This document shows, piece after piece, positions 17,847 to 25,698 of a stretch of 64,000 nt of DNA. Position numbers and translations under genes: made by a program. The notes beneath the pieces are model-generated. The model ran no database searches. It worked only from the letters and a program-made list of their open reading frames with translations, and was not told where the DNA came from. Positions within the stretch are counted from its first letter, which is position 1, and the number at the start of each line of letters is the position of its first letter. Origin of the DNA: CALAMD01 sp035301345 (GTDB lineage Bacteria > Bacillota > Bacilli > Bacillales > Amphibacillaceae); contig DATGUM010000009.1 in assembly GCA_035301345.1 (NCBI GenBank), forward strand, positions 1-64,000. Reading direction: 5' to 3'.

Positions 17847-18755
17847 TTGCCAATAAATATACCAGAACAGTTACCAGCAGGAGAAAAGCTTAGAGAAGAA
17901 AAAATATTCGTGATGGATGAAGATCGTGCTAAAACACAAGATATCCGTCCATTAAATATCATTATATTAAATTTAATGCCCGAGAAAGAAAAGACAGAAT
18001 TACAACTTTTAAGGCTATTAGGTAATACACCGTTGCAAGTAAACATTACATTTTTGCATACAGCAACACACCTTTCGAAAAATGTGAGTAAATCACATTT
18101 AGAGTCATTTTATACAACTTTTTCAGAAGTGAAAGATCGTCGCTTTGATGGCATGATCATTACAGGTGCTCCGATTGAACATTTACCATTTGAAGAAGTG
18201 AATTACTGGGAAGAGTTAACAGAAATTATGGATTGGTCGAAAGAGAATGTGACGTCTGTGCTTCATATTTGTTGGGGTGCACAAGCTGCACTGTATCACC
18301 ATTACGGGATTGATAAGTATGAGCTAGATAAAAAGTGTTTCGGCGTTTATTCGCATCACATCACAGACTCAACGTTAAGAATCGTCCGTGGGTTTGATGA
18401 ATTATATCGTGCACCACATTCGCGTTACACATCTGTTTCGATGGAGGAAATAAAAAAACATCCGGAATTAAAAGTATTGTCATATTCAGATGATGTTGGT
18501 GTATTCATGGTGAAATCTCGTGATAATAAACATATTATGCTCACTGGTCACTTGGAATATGATGCAACGACATTAGCAGAAGAGTATGAAAGAGATGTAA
18601 ACAAAGGTATTAACATAGATATACCAGAAAATTACTATCCAGATGATGATCCGACGCAACGCCCACTAAATACGTGGCGTTCACACACACACTTACTTTT
18701 TTCTAACTGGTTAAACTATTATGTTTACCAAGAAACACCGTACGATTGGGAATAA
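17847..18755 (+). CDS. metA: Homoserine O-acetyltransferase MetA
   Basis: Activates homoserine for methionine synthesis. The 302-residue protein has catalytic Cys142 in the HICWGAQAA motif and the downstream HLE pair in GHLEYD. Residue 111 is Glu (TGAPIEHLPF); in MetA enzymes Glu here goes with acetyl-CoA use and Gly with succinyl-CoA, so this is most likely an acetyltransferase. The start is TTG with GGGAGAGG just upstream. Unlike metY at the window end, it has no SAM riboswitch. O-acetylhomoserine would feed metY. Confidence 0.93.
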   Translation: MPINIPEQLPAGEKLREEKIFVMDEDRAKTQDIRPLNIIILNLMPEKEKTELQLLRLLGNTPLQVNITFLHTATHLSKNVSKSHLESFYTTFSEVKDRRFDGMIITGAPIEHLPFEEVNYWEELTEIMDWSKENVTSVLHICWGAQAALYHHYGIDKYELDKKCFGVYSHHITDSTLRIVRGFDELYRAPHSRYTSVSMEEIKKHPELKVLSYSDDVGVFMVKSRDNKHIMLTGHLEYDATTLAEEYERDVNKGINIDIPENYYPDDDPTQRPLNTWRSHTHLLFSNWLNYYVYQETPYDWE

Positions 18756-18760
18756 TGTAA

Positions 18761-18812
18761 AAAAGCTCTTAGGAAATGAAGTCAGTTCAGCGACTCCTTT
18801 TCTAAGAGCTTT
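18761..18812. terminator. Bidirectional terminator between metA and modC
   Basis: A 16-bp imperfect stem (18761-18776 with 18797-18812) with an inner AGTC/GACT hairpin, A-rich on the left and T-rich on the right. It overlaps the modC stop region. Confidence 0.8.
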
Positions 18813-19443
18813 CTTTTATTTGTTCGGTTCGGTAGATTGTTCCGTCTTTCATGTGCAATACGCGGTGTGCTAGTTTACGGGCTTCGTCCTTACTATGCGT
18901 GACTAAAATAATTGGGATACGCCATCGTTTATGAATATGAATGAGTTGCTCGTGACTGCGCGTCCTTGTGTCATCATCTAACGCTGAAAATGGTTCATCT
19001 AAAAGTAGAAGTTTAGGCTCAGCAGCAATTGCCCGTGCAAGAGCGACTCGTTGTTTTTCGCCTCCCGAAATTTCGTGAGGATACTTATCTGTTAGATGGT
19101 TAATACCGAGTTCTTGTAAAAGTTGTTTTATGAATGATTCGTCTTTTATTGCGTAAGCGATATTTTTCCAAACAGTCATATGGGGAAATAATGCGTAATC
19201 TTGAAAGACGTATCCAATATGACGTTTTTGAATGGGAAGGTCTGTTTTATTTTCTTCATATAAGAGCGTTTCGTTTAAAGAGATTGTTCCACTATCAGGA
19301 GACGTTAATCCAGCGATACTGTTAAGGATGCTCGATTTTCCTGCGCCAGATGGCCCAGAGAGAACGACAATTTCATTATTCACTTGTAGCGTTGCTCGTA
19401 ATAAAAAATGTGGTAATTGTTTTTCTATATCGACGAATAACAT
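18802..19443 (-). CDS. modC: Molybdate ABC transporter ATPase, ModC-like (short)
   Basis: 213-residue ATPase with Walker A SGPSGAGKSS, signature ISGGEKQR and Walker B LLLLDEPF. The ATG for MLFVD is chosen because AGGAGG lies 9 nt upstream. It lacks the C-terminal MOP (molybdate-binding) domain of E. coli ModC, as is common in Bacillus-type systems. Position directly after modB and modA supports molybdate (or tungstate) as substrate. The C-terminus ends inside a terminator. Confidence 0.87.
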   Translation of the reverse strand: MLFVDIEKQLPHFLLRATLQVNNEIVVLSGPSGAGKSSILNSIAGLTSPDSGTISLNETLLYEENKTDLPIQKRHIGYVFQDYALFPHMTVWKNIAYAIKDESFIKQLLQELGINHLTDKYPHEISGGEKQRVALARAIAAEPKLLLLDEPFSALDDDTRTRSHEQLIHIHKRWRIPIILVTHSKDEARKLAHRVLHMKDGTIYRTEQIKESS

Positions 19444-19467
19444 AGTCATTCTCCTCCTAACCATCGC

Positions 19468-20154
19468 TTACTTTTTTTGTTTGTATCTCATCATGTTTTT
19501 CCGGCTCCACCAATTTAACCAGAGTATAGCAAAGAATCCTAAAGAAACAATGATAGCAACCCAGAATGTCGCTAATTGTGTATCACCTGATTCAACGGCG
19601 AAATATATAGCTAAAGGTATTGTATCTGTTACGTTCGGAATAAATCCAGCTAACATAAGTGTTGCCCCGAACTCTCCGAGTGCACGAGCGAATGTTAACA
19701 CGATACCAGCGAGTAAACCTGGCCACGCCAGTGGGAATGATATCGTCCAAAACACTCGCCACTTTGAAGCACCCATCGTATAAGCCGCATTTTCAACGTT
19801 AATGTCATATTTCTGAAAGGCAGCTGAAGCACTTTGATACATGAGAGGAAAGGCAACAACAATGGCTGCAATGATGACTGCATACCACGTAAAAACGATT
19901 TGAACATTAAAGGTTTCATGTAATAGTTTACCGATAGGACCATTTTTTCCGAAGATATAAAGTAAACCGAATCCGACGACTGTTGGAGGAAGAACGAGTG
20001 GTAACATGATGATTGCTTCAATGACACTCTTGCCAAAAAAGTCATTACGACTTAACAGACGTGCAAGGAAGACAGCTATAATAAATACAATGACTGTCGC
20101 AATGGACGCTGTTTTTAATGAAAGCCATAATGGTGATAAATGAAGTTCTGACAT
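19468..20154 (-). CDS. modB: Molybdate ABC transporter permease ModB
   Basis: 228-residue permease with five to six membrane segments (near 10-32, 45-68, 85-108, 135-155, 190-212) and the EAA loop ENAAYTMGASKWRVFWTISFPLAWPG, which docks with ModC. FARALGEFGATLMLAG is a hallmark of molybdate and sulfate permeases. It lies between modA and modC with short gaps. Confidence 0.92.
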   Translation of the reverse strand: MSELHLSPLWLSLKTASIATVIVFIIAVFLARLLSRNDFFGKSVIEAIIMLPLVLPPTVVGFGLLYIFGKNGPIGKLLHETFNVQIVFTWYAVIIAAIVVAFPLMYQSASAAFQKYDINVENAAYTMGASKWRVFWTISFPLAWPGLLAGIVLTFARALGEFGATLMLAGFIPNVTDTIPLAIYFAVESGDTQLATFWVAIIVSLGFFAILWLNWWSRKNMMRYKQKK

Positions 20155-20189
20155 GTTCTTTCCCCCACTTTATATCAAACAGATACGGA

Positions 20190-20972
20190 TTATGAAGAAA
20201 ATCCGTAGTTTTCAAATATTTCTTGTGCTTCTTTTGATGTTAAAAATTGTGCAAAGTCTTCTGTTGCTTCAATATGTTCGCTATCTTTCACGATCATCAT
20301 CGGATAAACGATTGGTTCATGTGAATCACTAGGTGCTGTATCAATAATATGAATGTCATCACTACTCATTGCGTCACTTTCATAGACAAAGCCAATGTCA
20401 GCATTTTGTGACTCTATGTATGTGAGCACTTGGCGAACATCTTTTGCATAGACAACTTTTTCCGAAAGTTCATCCCATAAGTCCATTGATTCTAAAGCTT
20501 CTTTCGTATAAGCTCCAGCAGGGACTGTTTCAGGATTTCCAACGGCAATTTGTTCAATTTCTTCACTATTTATCGTATCAAACGTATCAAAAGAAAAATC
20601 AGTTGCTTGATGAGTGATTAAAACGAGTTTGTTTTTCGTTAAAATTTCATATGAATCTTCGACCATTAAATCTTCTTCACTAAGCGTGTCCATCCATTCT
20701 TCATTAGCAGAAATAAATAAGTCTGTCGGGGCGCCTTGCTGAATTTGTTGGGCAAGCGTTCCTGAGCCAGCTAAGTTGAATGAAATAGAGACGTCGTTTT
20801 CATTTTCATATATTTGTTTAATATCTTCAAGCGCATCTGTTAAACTAATAGCAGCAGAGACAGTTATTAAAACGTCTTCATCTTGATCATTTTGCTCAGT
20901 TGCCGAAGAACAACTGATAAGAAAAACAGACATGAAGATAATTAAATATGATATAAGGGTGCCTTTTTTCAC
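20190..20972 (-). CDS. modA: Molybdate-binding lipoprotein ModA
   Basis: 260-residue receptor. The GTG for VKKGTL is preferred because AGGAG lies 8 nt upstream; the GTG three codons earlier lies in the ribosome site. Signal peptide and lipobox LISC, then a type II binding domain with the ModA patterns SAAISLTDALEDI, FNLAGSGTLAQQIQQGAPTDLFISAN, AVGNPETVPAGAYTKEAL and DIGFVYESDA. It binds molybdate or tungstate. First gene of modABC; its promoter is overlapped by the operator at 21004-21045. Confidence 0.93.
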   Translation of the reverse strand: MKKGTLISYLIIFMSVFLISCSSATEQNDQDEDVLITVSAAISLTDALEDIKQIYENENDVSISFNLAGSGTLAQQIQQGAPTDLFISANEEWMDTLSEEDLMVEDSYEILTKNKLVLITHQATDFSFDTFDTINSEEIEQIAVGNPETVPAGAYTKEALESMDLWDELSEKVVYAKDVRQVLTYIESQNADIGFVYESDAMSSDDIHIIDTAPSDSHEPIVYPMMIVKDSEHIEATEDFAQFLTSKEAQEIFENYGFSS

Positions 20973-21003
20973 GTAAATCACTCCTGTTTTTAAAATATTA
21001 AAT

Positions 21004-21045
21004 ATATCTAGTTATAACTGGATATAACTAATTATAACTAGATAT
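21004..21045. promoter_or_regulatory. Operator of the mod locus (phased repeats)
   Basis: Three copies of TATAACT start at 21013, 21023 and 21033, an exact 10-bp period. The outer sequence also forms a 13-bp perfect inverted repeat (21004-21016 with 21033-21045). The site covers the -10 region of the divergent modA promoter and lies 40 bp upstream of the regulator gene, so it is most likely the binding site of that regulator. Confidence 0.7.
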
Positions 21046-21058
21046 GCATTTTAGTCAA
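21031..21058 (-). promoter_or_regulatory. SigA-type promoter of modABC
   Basis: On the minus strand TTGACT (21058-21053), a 16-bp spacer and TATAAT (21036-21031). The -10 lies inside the mod operator, so regulator binding should block transcription. Confidence 0.7.
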
Positions 21059-21084
21059 TACTTATATAATAAGAGGTGTTAATG

Positions 21085-21996
21085 ATGCTACATAATGAAT
21101 CATATACGACGGAAGAAATAGCACAGCTATTAAAAGTGTCTAAATTAACGATTTATGATTTAATTAAAAAAGGTGAATTGCGTGCTTATCGTGTGGGGCG
21201 CCAGATGCGAATAGATGCTGTGGATCTTGAGGCATATAAAAGAAAAGGAAAAGCAGTCAAGATGGAAAAGACGTCTGGAGAAACGAATGATGATACGCGC
21301 TCGATTATTATTAGTGGGCAAGATAGTAGTTTAGATGTTTTTTCTCGTGCATTAGAAAAGAGAACTGACTCGTATAAGCCGCTGCGTTCACAAGTGGGTA
21401 GTCTCGACAGTTTAATAAATATGTATAACGGGAGAGCAGATATCGTCAGTACACATTTATTAGATGGGGAAACAGGAACATATAATGTACCTTACGTCAA
21501 AAGGTTACTCGTCAGTCACTCATTTGTTGTTGTGAAATTTATTAAGCGACAAGCGGGATTATATGTCGCTAAAGATAATCCGAAAAACATTTTTACGTGG
21601 GCGGATTTGAAACGAGAAGACGTACGTATCGTTAATCGCGAGCAAGGTGCAGGTTCACGTGTATTACTCGATGAACAATTAAAAAAGATAAATGTTCATA
21701 CGTCACTTATTCGTGGATACGATCATATACAGACGAGCCATTTAAGCGTTGCAGCAGCTATTGCAAATGAAGCGGCAGATGTAGGCGTTGGTATTGAACA
21801 ACCGACAAAATTAGCTAATATCGATTTTGTGCCTTTGATTACAGAGAATTATGATTTAGTGATGTTAAAGACAGAAGAGAACAATCATTTAATTGAAGAA
21901 GTGCTACGCATATTACGTGACGATAGCTTTCAAAATGAATTAAATTTATTAGGCTATGATACTGAAAACATCGGCGATATTATTTACGAGCAGTAG
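21085..21996 (+). CDS. HTH plus periplasmic-binding-domain regulator (molybdate-type)
   Basis: 303-residue one-component regulator. An excisionase/MerR-like helix-turn-helix (about 1-52; YTTEEIAQLLKVSKLTIYDLIKKGELRAYRVGRQMRI) is joined to a PBP-like domain (about 70-300) of the substrate-binding type with NREQGAGSRVLLDEQL and AAAIANEAADVGVGIE. The domain resembles molybdate or tungstate binding modules. The ATG at 21085 is 6 nt from AAGAGGTG. It is divergent from modABC and probably represses it when oxyanion is abundant; ligand and sign of action are inferred from context. Confidence 0.85.
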   Translation: MLHNESYTTEEIAQLLKVSKLTIYDLIKKGELRAYRVGRQMRIDAVDLEAYKRKGKAVKMEKTSGETNDDTRSIIISGQDSSLDVFSRALEKRTDSYKPLRSQVGSLDSLINMYNGRADIVSTHLLDGETGTYNVPYVKRLLVSHSFVVVKFIKRQAGLYVAKDNPKNIFTWADLKREDVRIVNREQGAGSRVLLDEQLKKINVHTSLIRGYDHIQTSHLSVAAAIANEAADVGVGIEQPTKLANIDFVPLITENYDLVMLKTEENNHLIEEVLRILRDDSFQNELNLLGYDTENIGDIIYEQ

Positions 21997-22126
21997 GGAA
22001 GCCACGCTCGATTCATCGTAGTTAGCAAAATCGTTTAACGATTAAATAATTATTATTTATAAAAGACATAGAAGTGTTTTTAAACGGATTCTTGACGTGC
22101 AACGAATATCCCAGCAAGCAGTACTG

Positions 22127-22155
22127 TTGACCAAATGCAAAAAAAGTTATATAAT
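22127..22155 (+). promoter_or_regulatory. SigA-type promoter of mhqR
   Basis: TTGACC-N17-TATAAT, near consensus. The start of transcription would fall near 22162, inside the MhqR-like operator. Confidence 0.75.
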
Positions 22156-22164
22156 TACTATTAG

Positions 22165-22185
22165 TTCGAGATATATTGATTCGAG
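22165..22185 (+). promoter_or_regulatory. MhqR-like operator
   Basis: Half-site TTCGAGATA (22165-22173) followed by a second TTCGAG (22180-22185). The half-site TTCGAGAT equals one arm of the MhqR box of B. subtilis. It lies at the predicted transcription start of the mhqR-like gene, consistent with autorepression. Confidence 0.5.
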
Positions 22186-22195
22186 GTGAATGATA

Positions 22196-22651
22196 ATGGT
22201 TGAAAAAGTAAAAGAAGAACGAGATAGTGCACTTTCTTTAAAGCTGTTCGTCGTTTTAAGTCGTGCCATCCAATCGATACAGAAGCAAGTAGCGAAAGAT
22301 ATAAAGAAGTACGGCATGAATCAAACAGAGTTTGCTGTGTTAGAACTGTTATACCATAAAGGGGAGCAGCCGATTCAAAAAATTGGCCAAAAAGTACTCT
22401 TGGCGAGTAGTAGTATTACGTATGTCGTCGATAAGTTAGAAAAGAAAGAGTTCTTATCGAGAAAAGCGTGTCCAAGAGATAGACGCGTGACGTACGCTGA
22501 AATAACAGAAGAAGGAAAACAGTTTATGAATGACGTTTTCCCGAAGCATGAAGCAGAGATACATGAGATTTTCGGAGGGCTAACAGAAGAGGAAAAATCC
22601 GAAATGATCGTCCAATTAAAGAAACTTGGTTTGTATGCAGAAAGTCAGTAA
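22196..22651 (+). CDS. mhqR: MarR-family repressor, MhqR-like
   Basis: 151-residue MarR protein. The ATG at 22196 has GAGGTG 7 nt upstream; the ATG at 22190 is too close. A winged helix (about 32-110) with QTEFAVLELLYHKGEQPIQKIGQKVLLASSSITYVVDKLEKK and the wing PRDRRVTYAEITEEG closely resembles MhqR, which senses methylhydroquinone and other quinones and represses quinone-detoxifying enzymes. The next gene encodes a WrbA-type quinone reductase, as expected for its regulon. Confidence 0.82.
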   Translation: MVEKVKEERDSALSLKLFVVLSRAIQSIQKQVAKDIKKYGMNQTEFAVLELLYHKGEQPIQKIGQKVLLASSSITYVVDKLEKKEFLSRKACPRDRRVTYAEITEEGKQFMNDVFPKHEAEIHEIFGGLTEEEKSEMIVQLKKLGLYAESQ

Positions 22652-22744
22652 ACAGATGATTTGCATGAATAAAGGACATTTATTAAACTAGTCTATGGTA
22701 GATGAGTAAGAGATTAAAACATAAGTAGTAGGGAGATAGAACGA

Positions 22745-23359
22745 ATGAATTTAGCAATTGTATATTATAGTTCAACAGGTACGAATTACAAGCTAGCTAA
22801 CTGGGCAAAAGAAGGTGCTGAGGAAGCAGGAGCAAACGTAAGAATATTAAAAGTAGAAGAGTTAGCACCACAAGTAGCGATTGATTCAAATCCTGCGTGG
22901 GCAGCTCACGTAGAAGAAACAAAAGATGTCCCTGTCGTAACACCAGAAGACATAGAGTGGGCAGACGCGATTATCTTTAGTACGCCGACACGTTTCGGAA
23001 TGATGGCTTCACAAATGAAGCAATTCTTTGATACGCAAGGTGGTTTATGGGCAACAGGTAAGACAGTTAATAAAGTTGTAAGTGCAATGGTATCAGCTGG
23101 TAATGCTCATGGTGGACAAGAAGCGACGTTGCTTTCATTGTACACAGCAATGATGCATTGGGGCGCAATTATCGTTCCTCCAGGCTATACAGATGATTCG
23201 ATTTATGCTGCAGGTGGTAACCCATACGGAACGAGTGTAACGGTTGATGGTGAAGGAAATATGGTTGAAGCTGTTGAGACAGCTGTTAAGCATCAAGCAC
23301 GCCGTACAGTAGAAGTTGCACAAAAAGTATCAGGTAAAGAAAAAGTAGCAGTTAGTTAA
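22745..23359 (+). CDS. wrbA: NAD(P)H:quinone oxidoreductase WrbA
   Basis: Flavodoxin-fold quinone reductase of 204 residues. The FMN phosphate loop IVYYSSTGTNYKLANW (residues 4-19), TPTRFGMMASQMKQFFDTQGGLW and the GGQEATLLS segment are WrbA signatures. It reduces quinones by two electrons, avoiding semiquinone radicals. It follows the MhqR-like repressor in the same direction with a 93-bp gap, so it may be in its regulon, though I see no clear MhqR box directly before it. A terminator follows. Confidence 0.93.
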   Translation: MNLAIVYYSSTGTNYKLANWAKEGAEEAGANVRILKVEELAPQVAIDSNPAWAAHVEETKDVPVVTPEDIEWADAIIFSTPTRFGMMASQMKQFFDTQGGLWATGKTVNKVVSAMVSAGNAHGGQEATLLSLYTAMMHWGAIIVPPGYTDDSIYAAGGNPYGTSVTVDGEGNMVEAVETAVKHQARRTVEVAQKVSGKEKVAVS

Positions 23360-23380
23360 TGGTTGATTTTTAACGTATAT

Positions 23381-23450
23381 AAAGCATCGCCACATTTTGA
23401 CTGGCTTCGTATTTCGTTTAACGGAGCCTAACAGTGGGCGGTGCTTTTTT
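23381..23450 (+). terminator. Terminator after wrbA
   Basis: Arm 23381-23393 pairs with 23434-23447 (one bulge), followed by a T run. The long loop contains a smaller GGCTTCGT/ACGGAGCC hairpin. Confidence 0.75.
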
Positions 23451-23462
23451 GTGTTAATAAGT

Positions 23463-23849
23463 TTATAAAAATCGTTTACGAACATGTTTGGGAGGGATAT
23501 GACATGTTTCTTTTTGTCTGGCTAACTTATAGCGATTGTTTGCAATGATTGTATAGAAGAAGTCTCGCACGCGTTTAGGGACAATTATGAAGCTGTAAAA
23601 CAATTTCCATCCGCTATCTAAATGTTTACATAAATGAAGGGCAGCAGATGATTTGTCGTAAGCTTTTTTGCCGTCAATAAAAATGAAACTTTCTGTGTCT
23701 TCAGGTAAATTATATTGCTTAAGCAAATCTTTTCCTACGTCACTTTGCAAAGAAGCGAAATGAAACTGCTCGCGCTTATCGCGTTTAATAATGAATTGCA
23801 CACTCTTATGGCAGAAGTGACAAACCCCATCAAATAAAATAACTTTCAT
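23463..23849 (-). CDS. yuxK: DCC-family thiol-disulfide oxidoreductase-like protein (YuxK)
   Basis: 128-residue DCC-family (DUF393) protein named after the motif FDGVCHFCH at residues 5-13, in which two cysteines (CHFC) form a thioredoxin-like dithiol. No signal peptide, so probably cytosolic. The start is ATG with GGAGATGATGGG before it. It is 20 bp downstream of btuD and co-oriented, so it may be the last gene of the cobalamin-controlled operon; a role in B12 metabolism is not known. Confidence 0.85.
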   Translation of the reverse strand: MKVILFDGVCHFCHKSVQFIIKRDKREQFHFASLQSDVGKDLLKQYNLPEDTESFIFIDGKKAYDKSSAALHLCKHLDSGWKLFYSFIIVPKRVRDFFYTIIANNRYKLARQKETCHIPPKHVRKRFL

Positions 23850-23869
23850 CCCATCATCTCCGTAACTGC

Positions 23870-24640
23870 TTATAAAAGTATTTGTGGCACACTCTTTTTT
23901 GGGTGAGTAATGATCATAGGTTCAATGCCGTACACACGTGTTAAACGTTCCTTTGTTAGTACTTCTTCAGGTGTCCCAATCGCTATGACTTCACCTGCAT
24001 CAAGTAACAAAATTCGGTCACAATAAAGAGCAGCGACATTCAAGTCGTGTAAAACGGCAATAACAGTCATTTCCTGCTTTTCTTTCCATTCGGTTATTTG
24101 ATCCATTAATTGTTTTTGATACCCGATGTCTAAATAAGTCGTCGGTTCGTCTAGCATGAGTAAACTAGGTGACTGCACGATTGTTTTTGCTAAGGCGACG
24201 CGTTGCTTTTCACCACCGCTTAAATGGTCGATTGTTTGTTCGCTTAAATATTTAATGTTCATTGTCTGAAGTGTTTCATCAATAAATTGTTCGACATGCG
24301 CAATCGCTTCATCTTCTCCGAGCCACGTTTGAAAGGGGAAACGCCCCATTTTCACGACTTCTCGAACAGTAAATCCGGCAGCGGTTAATGGATCCTGTTG
24401 TAAGACTGCTATTTGCTGGGCGATTTCTTTTTGTGTGTATGAATGAATATCTTTATCTTTAAATACTATTTTACCACTATTTGCACGTTCGACACGAGAA
24501 AGTTGTTTAAGCAAAGTTGACTTACCACTACCGTTCGGGCCGATAATGCCGAACACTTCATCAGCAGTAACATGCAGAGAAACATTATTTAAAATATGTT
24601 TATGACCGTAAGATTTAGTTAATGCATGAACGTGCATCAT
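23870..24640 (-). CDS. btuD: Vitamin B12 ABC transporter ATPase BtuD
   Basis: 256-residue FecE/BtuD-type ATPase: Walker A GPNGSGKST, signature LSGGEKQR, Walker B LLMLDEPT and switch His in VLHDLN. AAGGAGGA precedes the ATG. The family also imports ferric siderophores and heme; the cobalamin riboswitch upstream of the operon makes B12 the best call. Confidence 0.9.
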   Translation of the reverse strand: MMHVHALTKSYGHKHILNNVSLHVTADEVFGIIGPNGSGKSTLLKQLSRVERANSGKIVFKDKDIHSYTQKEIAQQIAVLQQDPLTAAGFTVREVVKMGRFPFQTWLGEDEAIAHVEQFIDETLQTMNIKYLSEQTIDHLSGGEKQRVALAKTIVQSPSLLMLDEPTTYLDIGYQKQLMDQITEWKEKQEMTVIAVLHDLNVAALYCDRILLLDAGEVIAIGTPEEVLTKERLTRVYGIEPMIITHPKKSVPQILL

Positions 24641-24654
24641 ATCGAGTGTCCTCC

Positions 24655-25698
24655 TTAATTGTTTACATGTTTGCTACGGCGTAATAAGTAACCGAAAAAT
24701 GGAGCTCCAAGAAAAGCCGTGACAACGCCTAAAGGTATTTCCGTCGGGCTCATTAACGTACGTGCAAGCGTATCAGCTAATAGAACATAAAGCGCACCGA
24801 AAATAACAGAAATAGGAATGATTACGCGATAATCAGGTCCGACAATTAAACGAACGAGATGAGGGACGACAAGACCGACGAAACCAATTGTTCCGACAAT
24901 TGCTACTGCTGCCGCTGTAATAAATGTCGAGATGATTAATATAATGAGTCGCGTTCGTTTCACGCGAATGCCGAGATGAGCTGCTTGTCTTTCACCGAGT
25001 GCGAATATATTTAAATGGTGACTGTATATCATCAGTAAAATAAACCCAATAATAGCATATGGAAGTAAGATGTAAATAAACGGCCATCCTTGCATAGATA
25101 AGCTTCCCATTAGCCAGAAAATAATTTGATTCATTGATTTATCAGAGAGTGAAACCATTAATGAAACAAAAGCACCTAAAAATGCTGAAATGACAACACC
25201 TGACAAAATGATTGTTTCTAGCGGTTGGTGCCCTTGAATATTTGCTAATTTTAAAACAGCTAATAGACTTAGCATAGCTGTTAAGAAAGCGACAATGGGT
25301 ACAGTCCATAAACCGAACAAAACAGTATTTAACTGAAATAAAATAATAAAGCTAGCGCCGACTGCAGCACCTGATGAGACACCTAAAATGTATGGATCAG
25401 CTAATGGGTTTCGCAAGACCCCTTGAAAACCGACACCGGCTAACGAAAGACACGCTCCGACTAAAACAGCTAATACGATACGCGGCAGACGTACTTTTAA
25501 TAAAATTTGTTCGGCTGAAGCTTCCCAAACAGGAGTAAAGGTGTTTGATAAAAAAGGAAGTTCATTGATAATAATGCTCCAAACGTGAGTGAATGGTAAT
25601 TTTGCCGTTCCGATAGACAAGCTAATTGTCATAGAAAAAAGGAGAAGAATAGTACCTATTCCTCCCCAAAAAACAATTGCTTTACGTGTGCTCATCAT
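24655..25698 (-). CDS. btuC: Vitamin B12 ABC transporter permease BtuC
   Basis: 347-residue FecCD-family permease with about ten membrane segments. RLPRIVLAVLVGACLSLAGVGFQGVLRNPLADPYILGVSSGAAVGA is the conserved first half of the family, and GFVGLVVPHLVRLIVGPDYR the loop that docks with the ATPase. Its start overlaps the btuF stop by 4 bp (ATGA), indicating coupled translation. Confidence 0.92.
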   Translation of the reverse strand: MMSTRKAIVFWGGIGTILLLFSMTISLSIGTAKLPFTHVWSIIINELPFLSNTFTPVWEASAEQILLKVRLPRIVLAVLVGACLSLAGVGFQGVLRNPLADPYILGVSSGAAVGASFIILFQLNTVLFGLWTVPIVAFLTAMLSLLAVLKLANIQGHQPLETIILSGVVISAFLGAFVSLMVSLSDKSMNQIIFWLMGSLSMQGWPFIYILLPYAIIGFILLMIYSHHLNIFALGERQAAHLGIRVKRTRLIILIISTFITAAAVAIVGTIGFVGLVVPHLVRLIVGPDYRVIIPISVIFGALYVLLADTLARTLMSPTEIPLGVVTAFLGAPFFGYLLRRSKHVNN

